Origin: Mesostigma viride
Lineage: Eukaryota; Streptophyta; Mesostigmatophyceae; Mesostigmatales; Mesostigmataceae
Direction: 5' to 3'
Length of the DNA: 64,000 nt
Assembly (NCBI GenBank): GCA_009746045.1
Contig: RPFO01000114.1
Coordinates: forward strand, 949,676 to 1,013,675
Shown: one piece after another, positions 10,218 to 21,300 of the stretch
How positions within the stretch are numbered: the stretch's first letter is position 1
Layout of the letters: each line of letters begins with the position of its first letter
Position numbers and translations under genes: made by a program
Notes under the pieces: generated by a model
Database searches by the model: none
Seen by the model: only the letters and a program-made list of their open reading frames with translations
Told to the model about the DNA's origin: nothing

Positions 10218-11199
10218 TTAAAAATATAATTACTTACAGCAGAGTGAAATCACTCAAACCAAAGCAAACGCCCAGCTATAAACCTATATACAGAGCCATG
10301 TCAAAGCTCTATACTACGATAAGACCAATGGAAACGCCTAACGGGAGGAACCTAATAGCCCTGCTGCACCGCAAAATCAGCCCGCGTACGGCGGAGCATG
10401 ATGTCAGCCATGGCCCGAGTCAGCGCCACCGACAAGCGCTGACGCCAATATGACGTCCAGGTCCGCGCCGACCATGGGGCCCGCTGGCCCTCCAGGTCCA
10501 GCCGATCCTCCCGGAGCCGGCAACACTCCTTGAAGAAGGCGGAGGTCAGGGGCCCCATGGCCCCAAACTCCTCCAGGACAAAGGGCACCACACGATGGTG
10601 CCCGACGTCGCCGTAGGCCAGGAGCTTGGCCCGCTCCGCCCGGTCCGCCGTGTAACCTGCCGTGAGGGAGGCCCCAGCCACGTGGCTAAGAGCCAAGGGC
10701 CGCGCCACCGAAACGTCAATAAGCAGATGCCGGCCACCCCCTCAAAGTCCAGCACCACGATGTCAGGCCGGTGGTTGGGGGAATAGAAGGCAGCGCCATC
10801 CGCATCCTCGGACCGGATGTTCGCGTGGGGGAAAACCGACCGAATCATGGCGAGCACCACCGTCAGGAGGACAGTGTGCAAATACAAATACCAATTCTGA
10901 TTCTGTTGGCCCCCCATGCAGGCAAGGTAGTGAGTCCCCGTGGGATCCAGCGGCTGCCCACAGCTACCACAAGGCCGCCCGGCCGGAACAAGAGGCTGCG
11001 GGGCAAATAGCTGGTGCCGGAGCGCCACCGAGTAGTGGCTGGGAGCCAAGGCGAATGGGGGGGCCATGGGAAGAGCACGAAGGTACGCCGAGCCCACACT
11101 CCGCAAGGAAAGCGAGAACAGCCACGCACGTCCCTGGGCGTTGAGGTCCGCGAAAAGAGCAATCCAATCAGCCGTGTGCAGAATACCCGCGTAGGTTTT
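10218..11199 (-). mobile_element. 5'-truncated LINE with C-terminal restriction-like-endonuclease region, 16-bp TSD
   Basis: Flanked by ACTAGGAATATATATA at 10,202-10,217 and 11,200-11,215. The minus strand reads from the truncation point: HTADWIALFADL, RAWLFSLSLRSVGSAYLRALP, then a zinc-finger-like CGSCGQPLDPTGTHYLAC, the motif RPDIVVLDFEG, and after a frameshift near 10,660, FVLEEFGAMGPLTSAFF and RLSVALTRAMADIMLRR. This order (finger, RPD...D, basic tail) is that of the C-terminal finger plus PD-(D/E)XK-like endonuclease in some LINE families. The upstream reverse transcriptase is missing, as expected of incomplete target-primed reverse transcription. It is a dead copy. Confidence 0.8.
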
Positions 11200-11640
11200 A
11201 CTAGGAATATATATACCAGTAGTGTAGATTAGTAAGGCTTAGCCTAGCATGTGGCCCACGCGCATGTGCGCCCATAATGGCCCCCATGGATGATGCCTTC
11301 AACATTTAGCCATGCTTTGTCTATAATGGGACCCCCATGGATGTTGCATTAAGAACTTAGCCATGCTATGCCATGCAGAGAGATGCTCTCTGTCGAGAAG
11401 CCATGCCCTAGCCCTTGCATAGCCATGATGATCTTCCTCCCCCGTGCCAGGATCCCCTTAGCTGGGTTGAACCTGAGACAGCATGGTGGTGCCGGTGCCC
11501 TTGCGGCACCTAGAGCAAGTGTTGCTTACATTCCCACCCTTGCATGAAGTAGCCTAGGATGTATTTAAAGCCATATGCCCCTTCTCAGGGATATGTGCTA
11601 CATTGACTCCCAACGGAGTGATGTTGATAATTAATTAATT

Positions 11641-11720
11641 AATTAATCGGGGTTAATGCTCCGTGACTCCCCAACGGGAGCACGAGTCTAATTAATTAAT
11701 TAATTATTTAATCTCAGCCC
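11641..11720 (+). mobile_element. LINE-B 3' terminus remnant
   Basis: Contains gctccgtgactccccaacggg and gagcacgagtc followed by aattaattaattaatt, the same terminus as 5,840-5,893. Confidence 0.6.
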
Positions 11721-11819
11721 CCGCAGGCCGCAGACTTGTCTTCTCCCGGTCAGGGCTAAGTTTTGCAAAAAACCTAAGTCCTAAGTCGAAACCATTTTTT
11801 CCTCCTGTTTTCCCAATGC

Positions 11820-12240
11820 TATACATCTGGCCACCCCTGACCTACGAAAATCACGCATCATCGTTCTGAGCAACATTCTGAACCGTTACAAGCCGCGAGA
11901 CGCAAATTTCCTTGATAACGGCACGCTGGCAGCCATATCTAGTTACGCGCGCGTGTGAAATTTTCCCGCCAAAGTCACGTGATACTTTCTCAATACACAT
12001 TGTAATTACCAGGCTATGGCGAATATTACCCCCAAACCTATGCACCACCTTCGTCCCTAAGTGTTCCCAGACCCACCGGACAACTTCCCTCCGTCACGGG
12101 TGGCGCGGCGCTCCTGGAATTGAGCGCTGCGCCACCGGGGGTCAAACAGTTCGATATATCGCACTGTTTCCGGACTATGGGCGCAAGAAAAATGCAGTAA
12201 GGAAAACTCAAAAACAAATAATGAAGTGTGGCTTATGATC
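11820..12240. repeat. Dispersed repeat family member (also split around 29,300-29,452 and 31,689-31,860)
   Basis: 11,830-11,985 matches the reverse complement of 31,695-31,860. 11,990-12,110 matches the reverse complement of 29,320-29,450. The uninterrupted order here gives the empty site for the LINE inserted at 29,453-31,688. No protein was recognised. 12,241-12,571 holds nothing else that I recognise apart from the 3' end of the kinase gene. Confidence 0.7.
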
Positions 12241-12559
12241 CTTCGATACCGAAAACTGCAGAGTTGGGACTCCGACACGCAGCCCCACGCTACCACTGGC
12301 TCTCATGGCCCAACCACCCAATGAGCGTTCCAAGTCCCTTCATCACCAACCATTCAAAGCACGCAAAACCTGGTGACATCCCCTACAAAGGACAATAATG
12401 CAGCCATGCCGAAGTAGCCATTCCTCATGTGAAGAGATGGTCATCGACGCGTTGTGCCTCTCAAATTTGAAGCACACACGATTCCCTCAAAATCCAAACA
12501 AACAAGAGCACCCATGCGGGCGTTTCAAGTCAATGCGACCAGGCCTGCCTTATAAATAT

Positions 12560-12564
12560 TTACA
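12560..12564 (-). terminator. Probable poly(A) signal TGTAA
   Basis: The minus strand carries TGTAA a few bases after the TGA stop (12,572-12,574) of the kinase gene. TGTAA is the usual polyadenylation signal in chlorophyte algae. It lies unusually close to the stop, so a more distal site is possible. Confidence 0.35.
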
Positions 12565-12571
12565 ACCGCGT

Positions 12572-15395
12572 TCACAGCACGTTGTCAATGCACACAGCCG
12601 AGGCCGCCCAGCGGTCGCGCGCGGGCCCCCCCACCCAGCCCATCACCGAGCTATCCGCCACGCACTGCGGGGGCCGCTCCCCCACCACCACTGGCACCTT
12701 GTCGGACATGGTCACCGGGGCAGGGTAGGGCAGCTGTGGGGCGGGCGGCAGCAGCTGGGCCTCGATCGCGTCCAGCCGCTGCAGCACCGAGGTGAACCCA
12801 GGCCGCGACGCGGGGTCATCCGCCCAGCAGTCCTCGATCAGCGCCCACAGCAGGTCGGGCGCGGCGCGCGGGCGCGTGGGCCGCAGCCGCTCCATGCACA
12901 CCTTGTAGATGAGGGCCAGCGGCTCGTGGTCCAGGCCCATGCCCGCGTAGGGGGGCGACAGCGACAGTAGCTCCCACAGGACGATGCCGTACGAGTAGAC
13001 TGGGCGAGTGGGAATACGCGGGGCAGGATTAGGAAAAATGGCATCGGGGGGGTGGGGGGTGGGGGGTGGGGGGCAGGGGTGGCACAGACACGGTCAGGGT
13101 GTACTCAGAATGGACTTTGTGTATGTGTTCCTCACAACCATCAGAATGCATTTGTGCGTCGCTTCGACTCAAAAGTGACGCGCATGGTAGCCCCCAGCTG
13201 ATGTGCCAGGACACGCGGCGTGCACGCAAACACTTGCAAGCGGAACAACAACGCAGGTTCCGCCGCAAGCCGCACACACAGGGTATCCAGCAATACACGA
13301 CGACAACGCCATGGGGACTCCACAGGGATGGCCATGCGGCCGGTGCACCCCAGGACAGGCAGCCCGTGGGATCACGTGTTGTTGTTTCTTTTGTCCCATC
13401 GAACAACGTGGGGGGGATCACGCCTTGTCCCATCAAGCAACGTGGGGGAAATCAACCATCCAGCAGGCCGTGCACGTACCATCCACCTTGCCGTCATACT
13501 TGGCGCCCTTGAAGAGCTCCTGCGAGGAACAAGGCCAGGGACGCCAGGTGGCAGCGCACGCGGAGCATGTCGCCAGGTGAGAGTACGGCACCAGCGAGCG
13601 AGGACGGCGGCGGATGGACGAATGAAAACATAGAAACAACCAAAACAGTGTCCGAGGCGCCCACAGCAGAGTGCGACTACCCTAACCGTCTGCGCGTGCC
13701 CACACCGTTTAGAGGGTGTGTAAGCCACCAGGCTGCCACCCCAAGGCCTGGTTTGCGTGTGCATCCGACCAGTCAAAAGCGTATTGGTGACAACAACAGC
13801 CAGCAACGCAACCCCCCTTTCACTGGCGCGCGGCGCGGCGCCCACACATCCCCCTGCACCACCAGGCGTGCGTGTGCGAGCCTGCATGCGCGCATGCCCC
13901 AGCAAGTGTTTGTGCTTGTGCGCGTGTGCGTGCGTGCGTGTGTCTGCACGGCCCAGCACGTACCGGCGCCATCCAACCGGGCGACCCGATTGCCTGCGTC
14001 ATAGGCAGCAGCGAGTCCTCCAGTATGCGGCTGATGCCAAAGTCGGCCAGCTTGGTGTTCCACTGGCCGTCCACCAGCAGGTTCTGCTTGCACACGCGCC
14101 GCACATGAGCGCAGCCGCACGCGCAGGGAAAAACACACAACGGAGTGTGCCCACCGAGGGTCAGCATGCTTCCATGGAAGGTGCACGTGTGGCCCTGATG
14201 CACACATGCGCAACGCGAGCGCATGCCCAGGCCCACAGGCACCTGCTTCTCCCAGCAACAAGGGAATGGGGCCAAGAGCTCACGCCGAGGAGCGCTGGGC
14301 CGAGGATGAGGGCAGAGGGTCATGCCAACACACCCGAGCGTGGATTCCTACCACCACACAAAAACGGTTGCATTGCAGATCTACACGACACTGTACAGCC
14401 TGGGTGCTTGCCTGGCGACATGTACGGTGGGCGGGAGGTCTCGGTCTCTCCGTGCATCCCTGCAACACATGCCATGCGCCCCCCCCCAAGCAGACACCTC
14501 CCACGAACGCCTATCCCGTGACTAGGGCAAGCACGTACAGTGGACTTGAGGTCGCGGTGCATCATCGCGGGGCGTCGGCAGTGGAGCGACATCATGCCCA
14601 GGCACACATCACGCGCGACCTTGAGCACGAGCGGGAGACCCAGCGGCCGCCCCCGCTCAGTGCGGCGCCACTCGGCCAGGCGTGCGGCCAGGTTCCCTCC
14701 TGCGATGAACTCGGTGATGATGCACAGCTGTGGGCGCAAGCAGAAGCCCATGTAGAGCACGCAGTTGGGGTGGCGGATCTTCTCCAGGATTGCCACCTCC
14801 TTGTCAAAGTCCAGCAGGCGCGACGGCGTGAGCGATGACGTGCGCATCTGCAGAGGTGGGAAGGGGGGGGGGAGGGGAGGGGGGGAGGGGAGGGGGAGGA
14901 GAGGGGGGCAGGAGGAGAGGGGGGGGGGGGCGGGAACAGCCGGATGTGCGTGATATAAAATGAGACAACCATTCCTCTGTGTCTACGTGTTGGGAGTGGT
15001 AGTGGCCGGACGCAACAGGTGGCAGCCAGACGAGGGTTGATTTCCTCTTTAACCAGGACGCTGCATGTGTGTGCCGTGCAGATGCAGGGGAAAAACTCCT
15101 CGTGCCTCCCACGACAACATCTGGACTCAAGTGTTCTGTGCCAGGTGCGCCATCAATCATGTGGTACCTCAGCAGTGCATGGTGCACCGCTAGCCCCTGG
15201 CCTACGTAGCCCCTGGCCTACGTAGGCCAGGGTCCTCTTGCCGAGCGCCTCCTGCCTAGAGCGCATCCATCACAAGAGAAAGGTGCCACGTTTGCTGCCA
15301 CGTGCACCACGTGCTAGCGTACGCACCCGCTTGATAGCCACCTCCTTGCCCAGCCATTTGCCACGGAAGACCTCCCCAAACGTGCCCTCGCCAAC
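12572..15395 (-). CDS. Kinase-domain exons of the fusion receptor (five exons plus C-terminal tail)
   Basis: All catalytic landmarks are present in order. The glycine loop GEGTFGEVFRGKW and lysine VAIK are in 15,395-15,327. Helix C (FDKEVAILEKIRHPN), the hinge (IITEFIAGGNL) and HRDLKS are in 14,847-14,539. NLLVD, ADFGIS and GSPGWMAP are in 14,083-13,964. The Glu of APE and KYDGKVD are in 13,519-13,480. VYSYGIVLWELLSLSPPYAG and the terminal WADDPASRP-type helix are in 12,999-12,572. HRDLKSxN and GSPGWMAPE are typical of TKL/Raf-like serine/threonine kinases. Unlike the histidine-kinase part, nothing essential is missing, so it is predicted active. A tail of about 60 residues rich in Pro and Val follows. 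Confidence 0.9.
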
Positions 15396-18300
15396 CTGGC
15401 AAAGGTGGGTGGCAAAGGTGGATCGCAAAAGGTGGGTGGCAAAGGTGGGTGTCGTCGGCGATTGCAGCGGGGAAGGACAACGGGCGGACAAGGGGGGCGG
15501 GGGGGGGGGGGAGAGAGAAGGGGCAGAAGCATCGTCAGTGTGGAGCCGAATGGCGTGGGAAGAGAGGGGTGCAGCCCAGACACCACGTCATGTGGCAACA
15601 GCCAGGCCAGCGCTGCTATGACACGCGCAGCACCAGCCACACCAATCCATGCACACATGTGCATCAACCATGGGTAGTGGTGTGGCCTGGGATGGAACGA
15701 GTTCTACAAAACTGCTCACCTTGTCCAGCTGTAAATTCTACTATTATCATGTTCTCCAGCACCACCGTTCTCCACTCAAAATGTACCCACCTTCTCCAGC
15801 ATAAGCAGCGCCTACTTCACGGCACGCATTGTGCCCACCTCCTCCAGCACCACCATTCCCTACAAGTATCCCTACAAGTGCTCACCTTCTGCAGCATCTG
15901 CAGCTTCTCGCAGTACAGGTAGAGTAGTGTTACAAAGTATGTGTAGTGGTCTTATTATGTAAATATAGCGCTCACCTTCTCCAGCATCTGGAGCTCCTCG
16001 TAGTTTATAAGCGTTGGCCGCAGCGACAGCGGCCTGCAAACAAAGGGGTGTTGGTGGACACAGGGCCAAGTTCCGCTAAAGGGCGTCAGTGGCAATTATA
16101 GAGGACTGATGCCTGGAGACATGCCATGGGAGGCCATAGGACCCAACCACGGCTGAAATGACAACTACCAGCATCCAAACGGTCATCCAGATGGCCTTCC
16201 GGACAAGCGTTTAACAACCATTCAAACTAGCATCCCAGGTGAGCATCACAACACTAGGCCCCGCTGGGCCCCCGCATGCAGAGCTGTCCTCACCCAGCAG
16301 GCACTCCCTCTCCCACATCCACCAACGGGCCGACCGCGTCGCTGGGCGCCTCACGGCTCATTGCATCGCCTGCAAGAGGGGGCCGAGGACAGCACACGCA
16401 CACGAACAAGGGGCAGCACATGCACACACACGCCCACATAATGGGTGGGCCGGCTCAGGGTGAGCGCCAGGGGGTGGCACAGCAGGGCGTGGTAGGGGTG
16501 AGCATGTGTGCCATTCTTGGGTGGCCACAAGTGCAAGGGATTGGCTTCAGCAGGGTGCGGGTGCTGGGGTGACCCATGGGCAGCCACCACTACCGCAAAT
16601 AGGCAGACGCCACGCCCGAAACCAGCCCACAAAACTGACGAGGCCAGAAAGCGAAGGCAAGGACCATAGCTGCTCACGCGCGTTGGATGCCCCATGCACA
16701 GGAGGCACACCGCACGCGCCGTCCGCCCTGCGAGCAGCCCAGGGAGATGGGCACAATCAACCGCAAGGATGGCCTAGAACGGGGCAAAGCGACCCCCTGA
16801 CCCCTGAACGCGTGGCCCTCACGAAGCCTAGGCCACTGGTACGGGCACGGGGCGTGGTGGCTGGACAAGGCAATGACGCGGTGATGGAACCAGGAACAAC
16901 GGTCATGCGCAGCGTTTGGCACGGTTTGCAAGTAGTGACGTGCGCGCCAGTGGTGGCCGGGCGAGGCAAGAGCGAGCCGCGTCACGCCAACGACGCGTAC
17001 CTGGTGGCAGGTGGACGGCCCTCAGCAGGCGGTCCATGGCCGGAGCCCTGCCGTGCACCGTGCCCTGCATCCGCCGCACACGCGACACGCAGCAACACGG
17101 CACGGCAGACAGCGCCAGGTGTCAGGTACTGGGCGGTGCAGGGACACCAGACATGCAAGGGGGCTCGAAAGGTCAGAAGGAAAGGTTGAGGGCACCCAGC
17201 CGCTCCCTATGCCCTCCTGACGACCCCAGCAACACCCAGGCCAACCACACGCGCCACAACACATGAGCAGTTGAGACGGAAGTTTTGCCCAACATCGTGC
17301 TGCGGTGCTGGCCGAGCCGACCCGCAAACGATGCACAAAGACAACACACATACAGCACAGATGCTGAGACAACACACCGATGGGCACAGATGCCTGGAGC
17401 ACACACCTCATCACAGAGAGCCGGGCCACCCAGACACAAACACACATCAGCACAGACCACACGCTCGGCAGCACCGTACCGTGACACCAATGTGAGCAGC
17501 GCTGCGCACGCCGCCGCCATACGTGGCCACCGCCAGCGCGAGGGGCGACGCGGGGGGCCCCCCCTCCCCACTCTCATGATGACTCCCGTAGTGCTGCAGG
17601 CCATCAAGGAGCAGGCAGGCGGGCGCGCAGAACGTGCGCTGGAGTAGGCCGCTGCTGCTGCCGTCACCGCTGGTGCTGGCGTCGGCCCCCTCGCTCAGAA
17701 AGTCCCCGTTGCAGGCAAGGCCCCATCGCAGCGCGGCCGCATGCCTCTGTGCCGATGCCAGCAGCGACTCGAGCCTCCACGTGTGCAGCGGCTGGCAGAT
17801 GACAACCATGCGGTGGCGGCCCCACATGCGCGCCGCACGCTCGGCGCCCATGACCCCGTCATGGTGCCCGCCGTCGACCGCCACCGTCTGCGTGGCCGGG
17901 GCGACCTGCCCTGCCAGCCGCACGCCCTCCCCAATGCACCGCTCGAGCGCCAGGCGGCAGGCGGTACCCCCCCGCAGGAGCCAGCCCACGCAGGTGGCGT
18001 GCGGGAGCTGCGCCAGCAGCGCCACCAGGTGGGATCGCATGCTGCTCTCCAGCGAGTCATGCGAGCCGCGGCCGTAGCGGTCGGGCGCGCCCGCATTGTA
18101 GTTGCCGCCGGCCGCACCGAACGCGGGCCCCTCCTGCGGTTTGCGGTATCCACCGTACGCCGGCACCGAGGCAAACTCACTGTCCACCAGCACCATGCTG
18201 AGCCAGCCGGCGCCCTGGTGACCGTTCCGCCCGTCGCTGCTGCCGCCCGCGTGCAGGGTGGAAACCGGCTCCCCTCCCTCGCCCCCCTCTGCGCCCGCGT

Positions 18301-21300
18301 GCGCGGCGCCGTTGTTGTGGCCGCCAGTCAGGGCGCCCGTGGGAAACTTAGCGAGCATCGCCTCCACCTCTCGGAAGGAGCGCGCCTTGAGCACGCTGAG
18401 TCCCTGGGAGGCAAACCACTTCTCCGCCAGCTGGCACTCCATGCCCTCGCTGAGGGCCAGCAGCACGGTGTTGCCGCCGCCATGGCATCCGTCACCGCTG
18501 GGGTTGACCACCCTCCTGCTGGGGCTGTCGCTGGCCCGGCTGCGCCGGCTGCTGTCCCCATGGAGCGACGAGTCCACTAGGACCCGCTCTGTGACAGCAG
18601 GCAGCACGGTGATGCCGCCCTTGAAGGCAGGCCCGCCCGAGAGAGAGGGGCTGTGGGCGAGCATGTCAGCCCCAGGCGGCGCCGCCAGCGCGCCCGCGTC
18701 TGTGCCCAGCCATGCCTGCAGGGTGCCCCCACCGGCCGGCGAGGTCCCCTCCCTCACCTGCGCGTCCGTCAGTGGCGCCAGCTGTCGCAGCCACGCGCGC
18801 TGTGGCTCCTCGGCCATGCGCAGCCGCATGGAGAACCGGATGCGCGCGCCGGGCCCCTCCCGCGGCACTACACGCACGTCACCGCCCATCATGCGCGCGA
18901 CCGAGCGGGCGATGGAGAAGGACAGTCCGGCCGCCCTTGCCCCCGCACTGGACACGCCCGAACTGCTCGCGTGAGCACCCCCGCGCCCACTCTGGAACAG
19001 CGAGTCCGGAGCGTGCAGCAGCGCCCCGGTGTCATCCACGTCGCACACCAGCACCATGGCCAGCGGGTCGTCTGAGAAGATGCCTGATGGCGCCACGTCG
19101 CGCGAGAGTGTGTGCGCCACGGTACGGCCCGGCTTGGCGCCCGAAAACGAGCTGTTGACGGCCGATAAAGCGCCGCCAGCGCCCTTGTCAGCCCCCCGTG
19201 CCGCCACCCCCGTGAACGGTCCCCCCTCCAGCCCAAAGAACGCAAGCGGCTGGTCTCCCGCCTCGCTGGTAGACGCGCCGCTGCTGGCGTCCCCGTTGGA
19301 AGGGAAGGGGCTGACGCCGCGCGCGTCGCCCTCGCCGCCATCGCCCGCGCCGCCCTCCTCCCCCCTTTGGCAGCGCAGCAAGATGACGACACGGCCCCTG
19401 TGGGTGCACGACAGGGAAGACGCTAGCAGCGTGACGAGCACCTGCTTGATGCGGTGGCCGTCGCCCAGCACGTAGCGCGGGCAGTGGGGGGCGATGTCCA
19501 GGCACACATCGACGTAGGGGGAGGGCTTGGACGCGCGCGCGAGCGCGACCGCCGACTCAAGCGTCTCCTCCAGGTCCACCACGCTCGCCTCCAGGGCCAC
19601 GTTGCCGCCCAGCAGGTTGCGCAGATTCCTGCGTGACGTAGGCAGGGGGGGAGGGGGGGGGTGAAAGGAGCAAGGCAAGGGGGGGGGGGGCAGGAGCAAG
19701 GTTGGGGAGGAGCGATGGGGGAACACAGGGGAGCAAAGGTAGGGAATGTGGGACATTCGTGGGAGTGCCATTGCCGGGTACCGTGCCCCACGCACAGCCC
19801 ATGGGCATGTCACAGGAAGGAGGGGGGAACCTGTAGCGGTTGCAGGCAGCCACCACCCGCGGTCGTGGTGCTGCCGCTGCGCCGCACTGCATGTCAGACC
19901 TACAGGCTAGGGTTGAGGGTCCCGCGACTGCATTAATTAATAAATTAATGAAACACGCGCTCCTGTTGGGGACTCACGGAGCACAATGATACATAGTCAA
20001 AGTGCTTTCCATCCATGTCGTTGCACGCTGGGAAGGGGGCAGAGACACCCTGCTTCCCTCATGCCCCGAGGCAAGCCACAGCTGCAATCGAAACTACTCA
20101 CGAGGAGAGTTTGGCATGACTGTGGGTGCACTAAAGCTGGAGCATGCCAAAGTGGCAGGCATGATGTACTACTTTCCTGCAAGCATACTCCCGGGACGTC
20201 CGGTCACTGGTGGGAACTAAAGTGTAGGATCTTCCGCAGTCACTAGGGTGGAGGGTCCCTCCCCTTCCCCTTGTACACTTACTGGATGTCGGACCACAGC
20301 TGCTGCAGGGATGCGGTCGACGCGCGCGCCATGCACTTGCTCTCCTCCGCCATCGCCGATACGGAGCCCACGCCTGGCGCCAGAAGGAGGTCCACGCAGC
20401 TGGCCAGCGCTGCCAGGGGGACCGCCATCTCTGCAGGGAGGGGGGGTAGAAGGGGGGGAAAAGGGGGAAAAGGGGGGAAAAGGGGGGAAAAGGGGGAAAA
20501 GGGGGAAAAGGGGGAAAAGGGGGAAAAGGGGGGAAAAGGGGGAAAAGGGGGGAAAAGGGGGGAAAGGGGGGGAAAGGGGGGAAAAGGGGGGAAAGGGGGG
20601 AAAGGGGGGAAAGGGGGGAAAGGGGGGAAAAGGGGGAAAAGGGGGAAAAGGGGGGAAAAGGGGGAAAAGGGGGAAAAGGGGGAAAAGGGGGAAAAGGGGG
20701 GAAAAGGGGGGAAAAGGGGGGAAAAGGGGGGAAAAGGGGGAAAAGGGGGGAAAAGGGGGAAAAGGGGGAAAAGGGGGAAAAGGGGGGAAAAGGGGGGAAA
20801 AGGGGGAAAAGGGGGGAAAAGGGGGAAAAGGGGGGAAAAGGGGGGAAAAGGGGGGAAAAGGGGGAAAAGGGGGGAAAAGGGGGGAAAAGGGGGAAAAGGG
20901 GGGAAAAGGGGGGAAAAGGGGGGAAAAGGGGGGAAAAGGGGGGAAAAGGGGGGAAAAGGGGGGAAAAGGGGGGAAAAGGGGGGAAAAGGGGGAAAAGGGG
21001 GAAAAGGGGGGAAAAGGGGGAAAAGGGGGAAAAGGGGGGAAAGGGGGGAAAGGGGGGGAAAGGGGGGAAAGGGGGGAAAGGGGGGAAAGGGGGGAAAGGG
21101 GGAAAAGGGGGAAAAGGGGGGAAAAGGGGGGAAAAGGGGGAAAAGGGGGGAAACGGGGGGAAAAGGGGGGAAAAGGGGGGAAAAGGGGGGAAAAGGGGGG
21201 AAAAGGGGGGAAAAGGGGGAAAAGGGGGGAAAAGGGGGGAAAAGGGGGGAAAGGGGGGAAAGGGGGGAAAGGGGGGAAAGGGGGGAAAAGGGGGGAAAAG

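Larger units (their letters stand above)
7074..11640 (+). repeat. Three tandem copies of a 1,267-bp unit (last one interrupted)
   Basis: The block beginning ggcctcaccgcccaggcgg starts at 7,074, 8,341 and 9,608, exactly 1,267 bp apart. Each unit holds the last about 200 codons of ORF1, its 3' UTR and a stretch of LINE-B 3' sequence ending in catccatccatccatcgggg. The encoded ORF1 tails are identical across the copies, so the duplication is very recent or is an assembly product. Copy C carries a 982-bp LINE insertion (10,218-11,199) and ends in a longer aattaatt tail. Confidence 0.85.

Noticed and set aside
17741..19636. Long plus-strand frames over the large receptor exon
   Set aside because: Shadows of GC-rich coding sequence; no motif, while the minus-strand frame shows HATPase boxes and correct splice phases.
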